DNA of 64,000 nt from Siniperca chuatsi (GCF_020085105.1 NC_058056.1:16425429-16489428), one strand, 5' to 3'. Positions 1 to 26,841 are shown, numbered from the stretch's first letter. The notes: generated from the letters alone by a model not told the origin. Program-made: numbers and translations.

Positions 1-2158
<2,158 letters not shown>

Positions 2159-2889
2159 GGTGATAGAGGGTCAGTCTCATTCGCTGGGAAGCTGCACACC
2201 AATGCTTGGTGCTAGCAGTGGCTGAAGACGGAGCAGTTCAGTAAACAGATGCCATGTCAGTACGACTGCCAACTCTTGGGATATAAATGAGTGATTAGTT
2301 ACTGGAGCATCTGTTGAGAGAAACATACAAGAGCGGAAGTTAAACACCACATTACTTTACCAGAAACTTAAAACAAATAGTTTAGAAATTATTACCCAAG
2401 TGGCACAAGACAAACTAATCATAATTTTGATGACTGATTAACTAGGCAAGTAACCTTTTATATTAAGAGCTCAAGTAAAATGCATGTGGTGGATACATCT
2501 TCTGAATTTGTAAAATTAGCTTCGTTTTCGCTTTTTTGTATCATTCTAAAATACATGATGTTACTTAGCTACTTACGCTAGCTAACGTTGGTACAACTTT
2601 ATCACCTCACCGCGATTAGATCAACAAATGAAGGAGCAGTGCTAACATATCTAGCGAATTAACCTATGTCTTAAATTTAACACAGCTAATTGTGTTAACG
2701 GTGCCGCTACAGGCTGCTTTGACTAACGTAGCCGTTGACAACAACATGATGAACGCCAGAAAGATCGCTTTAGTGCAGTGATTTATGAATACATTTGCTC
2801 AGTTCATCATTAGCCGGTAGCTACGGGTATCAAAAACACACACAGGGACCGTCAGTTAGCTTTAGCTGCACCAACAACGACCCCCTGGT

Positions 2890-3110
2890 TGACCCTCACC
2901 TGTACACCAACACCACCAATTTTTCAGTGTGTTTCGCTTATCTCCATAAAATGGAATTAACAGTGCAAGATCCCAATTTACGGTAGCTTACGGCTGTATC
3001 TTGGAAAGCTAATCCGTTAAATTGTTTAGCAGCTTCTCCTCTTCGTCTTTCAGCCTTTACTTATGTTGTCGTTCTTTAGGCCGGAAACCTGTTCCTCCCT
3101 TTCCTGTGAT
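2890..3110 (-). promoter_or_regulatory. Probable mtfr1l first exon and promoter area
   Basis: Read on the minus strand, a good donor (CAG then GTGAGG) lies near 2898. Upstream of it, at about 3080, is a CCGGAA-type ETS core in otherwise AT-rich DNA. This fits a non-coding first exon spliced to the acceptor at 2311. No TATA box is evident. The transcription start is inferred only. Confidence 0.3.
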
Positions 3111-5050
3111 TTGATTGGTTGGAGCGCCACGAGTGTCCTCTATCAGAATGGTCCAAGAGCGCCCCCCAGAGGTGGAGGTGAACAGTGCTAAGCAAAGACA
3201 TGAATACAAAACAACAGGGGAGGAAACTGTAACCCTGCTTTGGAAAAATGTATTATTTGGACCCACTGAATATGACAGGAATTCTTGCTCTCAGTTTAAC
3301 TAATTAGCTAATTAACTTTTCTGAGTCTATTCACTATGCAAAACAATACATTACATGAATGTACCAACTACAAAGCTGATAAAACATATAACACCTGTAA
3401 TCTTTCTTTTACTGAAGAAAACCTTGGCATGTTTATTTGCAGTGATATTGTTGGTTACTTGCTGTATACTTGTTATATCTGTTCAATGATGCATATTAGA
3501 AAAAAGATTTTTAAAAAATAAAGACATGATTTTTGAAAAATGAAAGAAAAAATATTACAGCTGTTTTAGAAATACAGTGGTAGCGATAATTTACTACCAC
3601 TTCCTTATGTGTTAAAATATCACAGTGATATCATGATATTATTTTAAAGCATTTAAGCTTCGGAATAAGTGTGCAGGGAAGGATTTATTTATTTATTTTT
3701 TTGCTGCTACTTGTTTTCCAGTTACTTTTAAGTAAAACAAAATAAATATTAATTTGACCCCTTAGCAACAACTATAAGATGCTTCTGAAAATATCTCTCT
3801 ATATTATGTTTTTCTTTTTAATTGCAAAAAAAATATAAATTTATAAACATCAAGACGCAGAAAAAAGATACAACTATGTTAGCGAACAAGGCACATTACA
3901 TAAGACAGAAATAATATGGGATAAAACTAATGATAATAAATAACACTACAATATACAAAATAATATAAAAATTAATAAATAACTCATGATTAAATAAATA
4001 AAAAAGAAAGGGGTCCTCGGGGTCAGCAAATATTTTCAGTTCTTCACGAGCTCTGAGGGGAATTTTGAGATAAGATGTCTGACAACACAAGATGTATCAC
4101 CCCTATCCACTTCCGCTTTCGCTGTTGCCTGCCGGCCGGGGGGGCAGAACTATCTTGACAATCGGCGCGACGGCCCTTTAAGCACTGGGCGGAGCTTGAA
4201 TATTGAACTTGTTACTGCTGTCTGCAGTGATATCATCACACTGCAATATGAAGACGCGTTCACATGACCGCCACCCGTCTCCATCCCTGAACAAGACACA
4301 GGTCAGTAAAGATACCGCTAAGTTTACCTGATGCTCTTTTGAGTTCTTCATCTCTATAAGACCTGCTGATGTAATATTTCTTTCTGCTATAGCAGCAGTC
4401 TCGATCATTCTGTAATGTCGTCTAAAATGCTTACTTCCTCCATGGGTGATCATTGCCAGCCTTTACAGGAAGCAAATTGTGATCATTTTTAAAAACCATA
4501 TGACTGACATATGTCAGGAGCTCTTGAAGGATGCAGGATCAAGTAAGGCTAATCCTGTTGTTGCTGTTAATTCAGAGATGACTGACACATCACCACCCAA
4601 AGGGATGTGTCATGAGTTGCCGAAATTAGGCTTTTGCAGGATGTAGCCAGATGCATTCCTATGTCATGATATGAACATAGTGTTAGGTAATGTCTAAATA
4701 CAGCTGTACACTGCTAAGAGCCAGGAAATACAGTGATCCATTTAAGAAGCATCATATTGATATATAATAATATTTTACTTCACATTATTATAGAAATATG
4801 AAATATTAAGCTAGTCACACTCATCATCCACAATATATGGACTGATTGACAATTTAAAATGAGTGCTGGCTCCATTACACTGTTAAATGTCTAGCTCACT
4901 TCCTTATGGGGGCCTTATGGGGGGTGGCTGCAGGTAGAACCTTTACTATCCCTTTTCCCTCCCTCTGCCTAGACATCTGTAAAATCAGCCCACATTTTAT
5001 GACTTACTGTCTTGTGTAGGTGCTGTAACTGGGTTAAAAAGTAGGTATGG
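3111..5050. other. Intergenic stretch between mtfr1l and the TLDc gene
   Basis: AT-rich DNA with A/T runs near 3490-3560 and 3810-3840 and a short GC-rich patch around 4110-4190. No splice-bounded coding signal or recognisable RNA gene was seen on either strand. Confidence 0.5.
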
Positions 5051-5053
5051 GGA

Positions 5054-5060
5054 ATAAAAG
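5054..5060 (+). promoter_or_regulatory. TATA-like box before the TLDc gene
   Basis: ATAAAAG lies 83 bases before the start codon at 5143. That would place transcription start around 5085 and give a 5' UTR of roughly 60 bases. This is inference from spacing alone. Confidence 0.3.
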
Positions 5061-5142
5061 GAGGAGGAAGGATGCCAGCTGAGCCCCTCATCCCTCTGCA
5101 ACTGCCACCGCTGCCAACATCAGACAAACCCCCCCACAGAAA

Positions 5143-16879
<11,737 letters not shown>

Positions 16880-17754
16880 AGAGGCCGAGCGACCGCTGAG
16901 TTTCTCTTTGACTCACTTCGTCCCTGCTGATCAGCTTTATCAAGACAGCATTTATCACTGAGCAAAAACAAATACAGCCACTCATTCATTTCGTGGTAAC
17001 AGCCATGTAAAAAATATCAACCACAAACTCCTGGATTTATCCATGTGATTAACTGCTGTGGATTTTAGTGAACCGATCTTGAGCAGCTCAATGTCCCAGA
17101 GTGGGGATTAATGGTGGACTGTTTTGTGCTTGACTTTCGAGTTCAACTGACCTGAGCAGACATGAATTGTTATGAAACTGGATTTTTAAATCCTCATTTT
17201 TGAATGGAGTTGGTTACAAGTCTCAGAGACTGCACTTTGCTCTTAATGTGAATCAGTAACTTCATGATATCTCATCATTTATCATGTGAACATGACGGTA
17301 GACCTGTCTTCATAGGTAATGCATGCCCCCACTTTTATATAACTGTGTTCAGTTAATGCTGGACGTCTGAAACACACATTGGTGTTCTTATGAATAGATT
17401 CTCTATTGAACCAAAACTGCATGTGCATAGCCCACAAATATCAATCATTTTTAGGGGTTTTCATCAATTAGTGTCATAGACAGCAGAAATAATGAAAGTA
17501 ATCATGTAAGAACACTTGGAGCTCTACTTTGAGAAAAGCTTCTCAATTGAAGTTCATCTGTACTTCTAATGGATCTTAGTCTCATTCATGACTATTACTG
17601 AACTCTTTTCATTTCAAGTGCTGACTCATTGACCACTATGGTTTTTGATCTTGAAAGAAAAGCTTGAGAATTACTTTGAATCATTCAACTGTATCCGTAA
17701 CATGCTCTCACTCCGAAAGCTTGATCTACTTTGCTTCTACTTTGTAGATTAGTT
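16880..17754 (+). other. 3' UTR of the TLDc gene
   Basis: Non-coding, AT-rich sequence between the TGA at 16877-16879 and the poly(A) signal at 17755. No repeat or RNA gene was recognised. Confidence 0.55.
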
Positions 17755-17760
17755 AATAAA
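17755..17760 (+). terminator. Poly(A) signal of the TLDc gene
   Basis: AATAAA, 876 bases after the stop codon, in AT-rich DNA. It faces the selenon poly(A) signal about 120 bases away. Confidence 0.55.
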
Positions 17761-17877
17761 AATCAGCACAAAGTGAAAATGTAAACTCTAAATATGTTTG
17801 TATGATTGATTGTTAAACTGTACAGTGTGTGCTAAATATTTCCAAAAAGAACACAATTCAATTAGTAAAAAAACGTT

Positions 17878-17883
17878 TTTATT
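17878..17883 (-). terminator. Candidate poly(A) signal of selenon
   Basis: AATAAA on the minus strand, 1.38 kb after the selenon stop. It would give a 3' UTR long enough for a SECIS element. Chosen because it is a canonical signal just before the opposing gene's end. Confidence 0.4.
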
Positions 17884-19263
17884 TTACCTTTGTGAAAAAA
17901 CATGGCACTGGTAGGTTACAGAATAACAGTGTTTTCCCCCTAAAGGCTTCGAACAGTCAGATGTTTCACTCAGAGTGGACTGTGTATGATCTTGCGACAC
18001 GTCACATTCCAACTTAATGTTCTTCTCATTTATCAGATTTCACTGTTACTATTTCAAACTAGTTTTCCTGATCCCTGTGTTCCTCTGTTTCACAGTAAAA
18101 ACAGAATCTAGGACCTGAAGAGGAAACATTTCTTTTTGGACGACTGGAAAAGGTGAAAATTATTTCATATTGTGAAACAAAATAGTTAATGGTAGGTCCA
18201 GATTGTCATCTTTTTTTCTTCAAACATCAAAGATTTCCTCTTGTCTAGCTAAAGACTCAAGCAAATACATTACTTTGACTGGAGCCTAAAAGAGGATAAC
18301 AACAGTACCCATCTCTCAGTTCAGCAATCGAATTTTGCAAACACATACCCATTTGGTTCCATTGAGTTAACATAAATATGATGTGGGAAGCAACCTACTG
18401 GATGTTTTTTTTGTTCAACAGCTGTTCTAGCTGCACGCTGTACATATTAAAAACAGTTCTTTGGTGTGGTCACGTCGTCCTCGAAACAGAAAAATCTGCA
18501 TTGATATTCAACATTTGGTTTCAAACTCAAAATACAAGAAAACAACTGTTAATTAATCCGTTAATGTGCCACTGTCCAGTTCTGTTTTTCCTGCTGCTTT
18601 TTGTCCCCTGAGTCAGAGAAGGGTATTCCCCTCCAGCAGCCTCAGCAATAACATCAGGCGTCGCCCAGCCCAGAGAGAGCTTTCAGGCAAAGTCTTCACA
18701 AACTGCTGAAGCACAACTAAAAGGCAACAACTGCACCAGCCCCGTCTCTGGGTACGCTCAGCAGCACAGAAAACTCATTAAATATTGCACATGCAACACC
18801 AGGATATAAAAAGAAGAAATACAGGATGTTTTGGTGCATTATGATGCACTTGTGATTTGTCTTAGGAATGGCCTCTGTCTAAATTTTATATCAACATTAA
18901 TCAGCAGCTATGAGCAGAGAGAGCAGATCGAAATGTGTTTACATATTTATTCCTGCTCAGTGTGCAAGGCCTTTGTATCTCATTAAAATATACTATAGGC
19001 CTACTAGACAGTAGCATTAGGTTTGAGAAGCAATATTTCTCTGTAGGTCATTTATATGGACTGTTTGTCACAATACAAATACTGTATAGAAAACTTTCTG
19101 ACCAAGAGAGACGCCCAAATAAATAGTAACAGAGGACAGAAGGCAAAAAACGTTTTTCAGCTGCCAACACTGATGAGAAAGCTTCTCTACATAATTGTTG
19201 GAGGGTTTTCCTTATCTTGGATCATTACCCAGAGGAATGAATCATTTCCTTCACACACACAAA
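17884..19263 (-). other. Probable selenon 3' UTR, expected to contain the SECIS
   Basis: A GC-richer island at 18595-18760, read on the minus strand, can form local stems (for example CTGCTG with CAGCAG). I did not find a convincing ATGA / apical AA / TGA arrangement anywhere in this stretch, so the SECIS is not assigned. Confidence 0.4.
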
Positions 19264-22200
19264 TTACTCTGCAAGATACTCCTTGGCTTTCTCCAACCCC
19301 TCCTTGAGGAAGCTGATATAAGTGGATGTGGAGGGGTCCTCAAACCCGCCAGAGAAGCTGAAAGTTGCTCCTTCCTCCTCTGGTTTCATGGCCGTCTGGT
19401 CCAGGAAGAAGTTGGCATTGATGTGATGGACCTAAAGCCATACACGGGAGGTAGATGAAAGCCTTTAGTCTGACTTTTTTCCCCCATAAAAAAATGGAAG
19501 ATTATGAACATCAATAAATATCGCGTCATGACAGTGGACATAAAATACTGCAAGTACCACTGGGATGAAACATTTTTTCCCCTGACTTTGCTCAAGCAAA
19601 AGGTGATTTTAACCTAAAACGTTCCACTGTTAGACTTGTACTTGCTTAAATGTACTGCCTTAATACTGATGTCAACGGGTGTGCTTCTACACATGATTTC
19701 CTGGATGTTTCATAATTTGTACGCTGATAAAAGAGTAAAATATTTACAATAGTTCCATTGGGCAGTGCCACCATCATCTCCACAGGGAAGTTGTACTTCT
19801 CCAGGTGTAATCGAGCCTTTTCACTCAACGCAGGGTTCTGCTCATCAGCCTGTTTAAGAGAAGAAACATTAAGTACAGCATACTTAAGATTTGAAAATGT
19901 TGCTCTGTCCTGGCAGCTCACCTGCATGTTCTCCAGCTCTCTGACCAGAGACCAGCTGCTTATGAAGCTCTGGTTGAGCAGGGCCAGGACGGGCGAACTT
20001 TCCAGGACGGTCTCCCGGAGAGTTCGCCCCGAACCTGCAGAGGTGTGACAGAGGGGAGACAGAGATTCAAAACGCTTTATTTCAAGGACTACAAGGTTTT
20101 GCTTTTAAAGTGAGACATGGAACTTTTGCTGAACAGCGGTCACCGTGGCAACAAGGGACCGTAACAGAATTATGCCAAATGCTAAACAGTAGTTTAGCTA
20201 AAATGCTAAACTAATGTAGCAGTAGCACAAGTGGAGAAGAGTCATAAAGTCAGCAAAGTGAGTCAGTAATGTGCGCAACACAGCTAACATTAGCTAACAT
20301 TGGTCAAAACAGGCCACTGGTCATACCAGTCCAAAGAAGGCTGCAGCTGCAAAACCGCTGAGGGAATTGAACTAAATGAGCGTTTTATTGCGTATGAATT
20401 CAACTTTTCATTTGTAAAAGGAAGAATGCCTTACTTTAAAGTATCTAAGCTCCAATACAAAGCCAGTGGCCTGAAACCTGAGTTTACTGACTGTTGAAGG
20501 AAAGTGAAAGTGCAGTCTTGCACAAAAACAGTGTGCAATGCTGTGAAATCAGCTACATGTTAATGATCCCACCTCAGCAGGACTGGTCGTCTAATGCTCC
20601 CCAAAGCAGAATGGAATGCACCAGCTTATTCTCTGCTTCAGCTCGCTCAAAGGCTTCTGAAAAAGGCAGGTAGGACACCTGGGAATAGAGCACAACAAGA
20701 ACAATGAAACAGATGTGTTTCAGCCAACAGTGTGTTGAATAAACACTTCGTGGATGCTTACCTTCTTGAAGGGGTAGAGGGTGACATCCAGGCGGCGAGC
20801 GGCATCTTGCCAGCTGATCTCTGAGGTCCAGTGGATGTCCTCAAAGACGAACTGGATCGGCTCAGTGCTGCCATCTCGACTGTCAATGATGTTGCCCTCC
20901 TCGTCCACGATGATGGAGGGAGTGGACGGGCCTGTGGACTGCAGCTCTAACTGTAAACACATTAATAACTTTTTATACATATACAGTGCAATTTGTCATA
21001 AAAAAAATACATACTTTAAGCTGTGACATTTTTATTTGTGAGGAAACAAATCTTAATTAAATGATTTTGTAATCTTTAAAATATTTCTGGGAAATTAGTC
21101 GGTGAAATTTGATCTGTTTTAGGCACTTGTACACTAAAAAAGGCTTAAAGTGAAAATGGCTCAATGAGGCACAAAAATACTTAATGCCTGAAAACAGGTA
21201 TATTTTCAATGTGTACAGGACTAATTGAAGCAAACAAAAACCAGGTAAAAAGGGAATGGGACCAAAGCTTAATGTTACTTAAATTAATACTAGTCACACT
21301 GCAAAATTAGGACACACTGTGATGAGAACAGTAAGTCAAAACAGTGACAGGAAACATTTAAAAACACAAAAATCCTTAAACAAGACACCAAGAAAGAGTA
21401 ATTGTACTGAATGAGCTTATTTTGGCTTAAACTGCCTTAATGACCTCGAACTAAAATCAGCATGAAATGAAAAATGAACACCTGGGGCACTCCATCATGT
21501 GGTTGCACTAAGATAAGAACAGGAAGTGCTGGAATATCACATAAATGAAGTAATAGAGACAGTAGTCCTTTCAGTGAATCACTGCAGCTGTACCTGTGGC
21601 AGGTATCCGATGTCCACCTCCATGTTGCTGCTCTCACTGGCCCCATATAGCCACTCCATGTCCACATTCAGAGACCTGGGACACAACAGGACACGTCAAA
21701 CTAGAGCTACAGTAGCTGACAACAACACGCTGAGTGGGTGACAAAGGTGACGTTTGGCGTTAAATAAAAGGTGGCGTTTAAAGCATTTACCGGTCACTGG
21801 GGACGTAGAGGTGAAAGTGGCGGACATGAGATGCGTCTTTAGACAGAAGGATGTTGCCGGTGAACTGCCCCGGCGTGAACCAGAAGGGAAAGTCTGGAAC
21901 GTCGTTGAGCTGGAATTCTGCATGAATCCTGCAGAGGTGAACAGAACGAGTAGTTTGTACCGCAAGATGTGCTCAAAATGTATTCTACTGTCAGTAAGTA
22001 ACAGGAAAGCCTTGGTGTAGCCTTTTAAAAGTACATTTCTAGCCTCTTTATCACACATTGTGTATATTTAACATTACAGCTGACCATTTTCCAAAGCAAA
22101 CCATCAGTTGTAGATCGATTCCAAACCTTCCAGGCAGTCATAGGCTTTATTTCACTACAGCTGACTTGAAACTTTGAGATAGTTTATAAATGAGACAGCT

Positions 22201-24875
22201 TTATATTTGCTACATTACTGTCACATGGAAATACAGTTGTGAGTGAGGACTGTTGTGAAAAATCTGATAATCTTGTTAATCTGATATTTGAGGCTGCTGC
22301 TAAAAATTACTGCATGATGTCAGAACAAGGTGCCTGAAAGTCAAACCTGTAGGCAAAAAATAAACAAACATGAAATGCATAGAATGGATTTGGCAGTTTC
22401 TTGCATTAAAAAGCTCTTCTGCAGCTGACTCTGAAATCTCACCCTTGTATGAGGTACTACAGTACTTGCAACTGCATTAGCACGCAATGATAATGTAACT
22501 TTGACAAAAAAGTCAAGTGGACTCACTGGGGTGGATCAGTCTCTGCATGCTGATATTAAACTGAAACCAATGGCTGCCTGCCAGGGAGGACATTACCATT
22601 AATATTCATAGTATGTTCTGGATATTAGTCAGCAATAATGTAAAGTATACATAATTATGTAGTTAATGGGCTAAAAAAAGAAAAAGCACCACTATGGTCT
22701 TCTGTGTCTCTTCCTGAATTGCTCCTCACCTGAAGACGATGTCATAATAAAAGTCGTTGCTGGCTCGAATGCAGGCGACTGCGCCCTGAGGAGCAAAACG
22801 TGATTTGATGAAGGGCCGAGGGTGGAACATACTCAGCAAGGAGTGGATGAGAACCTGCAGCGGGAGAAGAACAGCTATCAATATACAGTATGATTATCCC
22901 AAGTCTCAGCCCGGTCTGACGTTGATGAGGAATGAGTCTTTAGGATACCTCTTTGCCCTTCGGTGAGGGAGGGTGGTAACGATTGTTGGGCAGGTACCCG
23001 GTGAAGATGTTGAGCTCGCTAGGAATCACCCACCACGTGTCTCCCACTTCGACCTTGTTCTTTGGGGGCAAGAAGACCCTGAACTGGCTGGCAGAGAAGG
23101 AGGAAGATGGCACTGCTGGACTCTTCCAGGAGCGCAGCCCACTCAGAGAGCTATGCGACACCTGCAAGAGCAGGATGAAATCAACTTAAAATAAGAAAAT
23201 TCGTCAAAACTAGAAGATGTGCTTCTTCTGAAAATGAATGGTACAATTTAATCAGTCTAAGATGATTACAAGTTAATTCTCTGCTACATCATTGTTGATT
23301 CAATTCTTGGTTGTGTAACCATTCAGACTCAGACAGAGAAAATGTATTAATGCCAATATTTTTGCTGCGATGATTATTTAAAAATGTTTGTTCAACCTTT
23401 CAGAAATCACAGTGACTATTTAAAAGCCTTGGTGCAGGCTTGTCTGTGATTGCTTTGTGGCTTTACAGTAGTCCAGGGAAAGAGGACAATCTAACTACTA
23501 TAGTTTGGTCTTGTCTTACCCCAAGGAAACCATCCTTGCTTTTTGTCATGGACTCGAGCAGCAGAGGCTGCATTTTGGCCTCCAAGGTCAAAGTCTCTCC
23601 ATTGGGGTCATGGCTCACTTCCTCCTCAAAATCCACTGGGGGTGTAATTCCTGCGAGGAAGCCACGGGGATCAGAGTCAGTGTAGGGCTAAATGAGACTG
23701 GCGAGACTGACAGTTTTGTCAGTGAGAGAGGAGAAGGTATCGAATAAATGGGACATTCAGCGAGAAAGATAACGTGATGTACCTGTGAGTTTCTCAGCAA
23801 TAGGTTTAAACTCCTCCGGACTGAGATAAAGGTCATGGTCGGTGTCTAAGGAGGAGAAGAGAAAAAGCCCCTCGATACCCAGGGTTTGAACACTCTCTTC
23901 CTATCGGAGGGGAGCGTGCGTTAGACTAATCCTTATTGTCATTTTAACATGCTTCAGGGATTTTCAATGCAGCATCAAAGCTAGGACAGTGAGCCATCTC
24001 ATCGCATAAAACACATATACTGAGGAAAATGATTAACTGGAATGATAAAAACACTGTTGTAGATGCATGATCTTACATTAAGGAATAATAATCTTATAAA
24101 ATATGTTCACGTTACTATAGTGTTTTGTCCCTGGTGTCAGAGAATACATTCAACCTAAATCAAGTGCTGTGTGGATAAAGATCAGCCCAGAGGCCACAGA
24201 TTCCTAGCATGTGTTTCAGTCAGACCACCCTTTCTCAGACAGATGCGTGCCTACTAGCGCCTGTACAATGGAGGGAAGGGGGGTTGGGAGGTACAAGAAA
24301 AACCTGGAGACTCTCTGTAGCCAAACAAGTGTGGATTAAAACAAGAGGTTGAATTTTAGAAGTTGTGGCACAGACCCACCCCCCTCTAATAAAACACCAT
24401 GGGGTGGGAAAACTGCAAATGTGGTATTTAGTGGCGACTGATGTCTGACAAATATTCACTCTGTCTGAACACACATTTTTCGAAGAATAGTATTGAAATA
24501 TAAAAAAGGGTCATAAAATGTCAATGCAAACTTTCTATTAATGCAGACATGCATCTTACAGTAAACTGGCATTTACTCAGCATGATATCACCTAATGCAC
24601 GTTTATTTCCTTAAGTTGTGTTCAAGATAAAAGCAACACTAAATTAAGATCACTGCTAAATTATGAGACGTGTGTGTGGATCTCACATGACGTTTAATGA
24701 GCTGGGCATCTTGGTAATACTTGATCCCAAAAGCGAGAAGAGGGACAGCAACGACTATGAGCAGAGTCCAGAGCCCCTTGGAGATCCAGGATCCAGAGCC
24801 CGGACTCTGGTGCCCATTCTGCGGCGAAATTTTGCTCTCATCATTGGGGACTGTTTTATCCACGTCTGCGCCCAT
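19264..24875 (-). CDS. selenon: Selenoprotein N
   Basis: Twelve exons, in coding order: 24687-24875, 23783-23900, 23520-23650, 22949-23161, 22730-22854, 21791-21928, 21594-21675, 20762-20950, 20573-20678, 19922-20034, 19748-19849 and 19264-19431. Phases agree and give 557 residues when the TGA at 20574-20576 is read as selenocysteine. Residues about 34-53 ([20 protein letters not shown]) are one membrane anchor with a short cytosolic N-terminus. An EF-hand loop, [12 protein letters not shown], spans residues 82-93. The conserved luminal body follows ([20 protein letters not shown], FDFxFW-type block, [17 protein letters not shown]). The redox centre is S-C-U-G with Sec430. SELENON is an ER membrane glycoprotein that acts as a calcium-sensing, ryanodine-receptor and SERCA-linked redox factor in muscle. 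It converges with the TLDc gene. The length is close to the human short isoform. Confidence 0.96.
20574..20576 (-). other. selenon: Selenocysteine TGA codon of selenon
   Basis: The codons read GAC CAG TCC TGC TGA G, then donor GTGGG at 20572. The next exon resumes GT TCG GGG CGA ACT (Gly-Ser-Gly-Arg-Thr), exactly the SCUGSGRT redox motif of SELENON. Only one base of the next codon lies in this exon, so the downstream redefinition element known in mammals must span the splice junction in mRNA. Confidence 0.95.
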
Positions 24876-25294
24876 CCTCGACCTCCACGACAGCTATTTA
24901 GACGAGAGCATTGTTTTCGGAAAACGTCCGAAAAGGCTACCAGCAGTAATCGTTCAGTGTAAACTTTCTCCTTAAAGTGTTTAGAATCTACCGACAGTTC
25001 TGTTATCCTTTAGCCGAGGACCGCGCGTCTTTTTCGGCCGTTACACTCGCTGGCAACAGCTGTGAAACGTTAGCTAGCAGCACAGATTTCTTATTTCCCA
25101 CATCTAATCTAGAACCATATGGATGAGGTTCAGAGGCGTCAAGTGAGCAAGTAATAGCCAGGATAAAACCGGATATTTGACATGTGTGGGCTCAAAATAA
25201 AAGCACTCGTAGGTTATGTCTAAATCTAACTAGCCACATTTGTGAACTCGGCGTTCCTTGCACAAATCTTAAGGGAAAAATCAAAACATATCTG

Positions 25295-25675
25295 TTATTC
25301 AACATCTGGTTGTGTCTTCAAATGTATTTTTGTGGTCTCATATATGAATACTGTCTTTGTGGGAAGAAAAAAAAGGTCCGGGTCGAAACCAACGCTTAAA
25401 TTCAAACTTTCCCACACACTGTGTCGCTCCGCTCGGCTCTTCTTCTTCACTGGGACGTACATGAAGTGGAAATATTGGATTTTAACGTTGTCTTCGCCCC
25501 CGGCATACGCTTTTAATTTCCCGGACAGACAGTAAACATCTGTAGGGTCACGTAAATACCTTTTGAAGATACAAACCGCTTCCGTATAACAGGAAAAAAT
25601 ATTCCTCAGGAAACCGTTATGTTTTACACAGTCTATGGTTATGACCGAATCATGGAGTAACATCCTGCTAGCCAT
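25295..25675 (-). CDS. Uncharacterised 126-codon open frame, doubtful
   Basis: Opens with a good start context (GAAATGGCTAGC) and runs 126 codons without recognisable domain, signal peptide or membrane segment. It lies 420 bases upstream of selenon on the same strand. Nothing in the sequence resembles a family I know, and its codon use is not distinctive. It may be chance, an upstream exon of selenon, or a small lineage-specific gene. Confidence 0.1.
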   Translation of the reverse strand: MASRMLLHDSVITIDCVKHNGFLRNIFSCYTEAVCIFKRYLRDPTDVYCLSGKLKAYAGGEDNVKIQYFHFMYVPVKKKSRAERHSVWESLNLSVGFDPDLFFLPTKTVFIYETTKIHLKTQPDVE

Positions 25676-26211
25676 TTCACCGATGAGCTTTATTTTGAAA
25701 GTGGTGACCGGAAATGTGTTTACATTCTTTCTAACTTAGTAGAAGTTACGTGCTGCAGTCACATTTAAAGTGGCAGACTTGCCTTGTTCATCCCAGGAAT
25801 GTCTTCTAACAAGCTTCAATTATATGTTTCTCTGCCAAGAAAGACTTGTCATTAAATATTTTGGAACTTCATGTCTGCCAGTGGAAGGGAAGGCTTTGTT
25901 TGTGCTGGACTACCCTTTAGAAATGTAACATGTCAACAATGGGGCTGGGTTATAATCTAATATTCACAATAACTTAATTTCATATATACTTTTTTTTGGA
26001 AATATAGAGGAATATAGGCAGAAACAAAGGGGGGCTGATATGCAATAAAGATCCCCTGCTGGATTCATACTGGAGGGGTTATCATTTTCTGGTAAGTGTT
26101 AGACCATTACAATGCCAGATAAATCACTGAATCAGTATCTCCATAAATTTGATGTTGCCTACACCAAAACATGGACCCAAGGCCTCCAACTAAAGCACAG
26201 TCTCTCTAACC

Positions 26212-26400
26212 TTGTCGTTCCCAACCTTTTTGGCTTGTGACCCCTTAAAATTAAGCGTAGTCTTTGTGTGACCCCCCCATTTCAGGTTGTGACCATAGTG
26301 TGGACAGGAGTGGTGTGCAGTTCCAAACAGTGTTTCTTCCTTCTTAGTTTGTTTCATTTAAAATATTTTTAGAGGCCTGAAAAGGTAAAACATTAGCCTG
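26212..26400 (+). repeat. Fragment of a hAT-like miniature element
   Basis: GTTCCCAACCTTTTTGGCTT then GTGACCCCTTAAAATTAAG and CATTTCAGGTTGTGACC, typical of a dispersed fish element whose left end is CAGNGGTTCCCAACC. The right end was not found. Confidence 0.5.
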
Positions 26401-26593
26401 GTTACAAACCTCTCAATCACTGTCAACATCAAATTCAAATACATAATGAAGTATAAAGGAAATGACAGTTCAGGCAAATCAGCAGCTAGGTAAAAGTACC
26501 CAGTAATTCACAAAAAAACTGAGGAAGAGTCAGGGAAAAAAAATCATGTGTCCCATATAAATGCAGTCTGACTAAATCCACTTTGTATTATAG

Positions 26594-26599
26594 TTTATT
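26594..26599 (-). terminator. Candidate poly(A) signal of znf593
   Basis: AATAAA on the minus strand, 243 bases after the znf593 stop. Confidence 0.5.
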
Positions 26600-26841
26600 A
26601 GCATTCCACACAGTTCTTCACATACTCAATATTTACATATGTTGCATTACATTACCCAGTATAAGGTAAGGTTTTCTGGTGATAGCCAGAAGTCTAACAG
26701 CCAGGCTTGAAGTGTGTCACAAAAAAAGCATTTAACAATGCACTCAACATTTGTGACAGCAAGGAATAATAGAAGCAATAACTGTTTTGTTAATGCTTCT
26801 GTTACTGAGTTTATCAGTCCATGGGTTGAAGAGGGCAGCTC

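Larger units (their letters stand above)
24876..26593. other. Intergenic DNA upstream of selenon
   Basis: The selenon promoter must lie near 24900-25120, where GC content and CpG rise (CGCGTCTTTTTCGGCCG). Beyond that the DNA is AT-rich with one repeat at 26212-26400. One uncharacterised open frame is listed separately. Confidence 0.45.

Noticed and set aside
18595-18680. Stem-forming GC-rich segment as the selenon SECIS
   Set aside because: Stems exist (CTGCTG with CAGCAG), but the ATGA/TGA quartet and apical AA are not at the required spacing.
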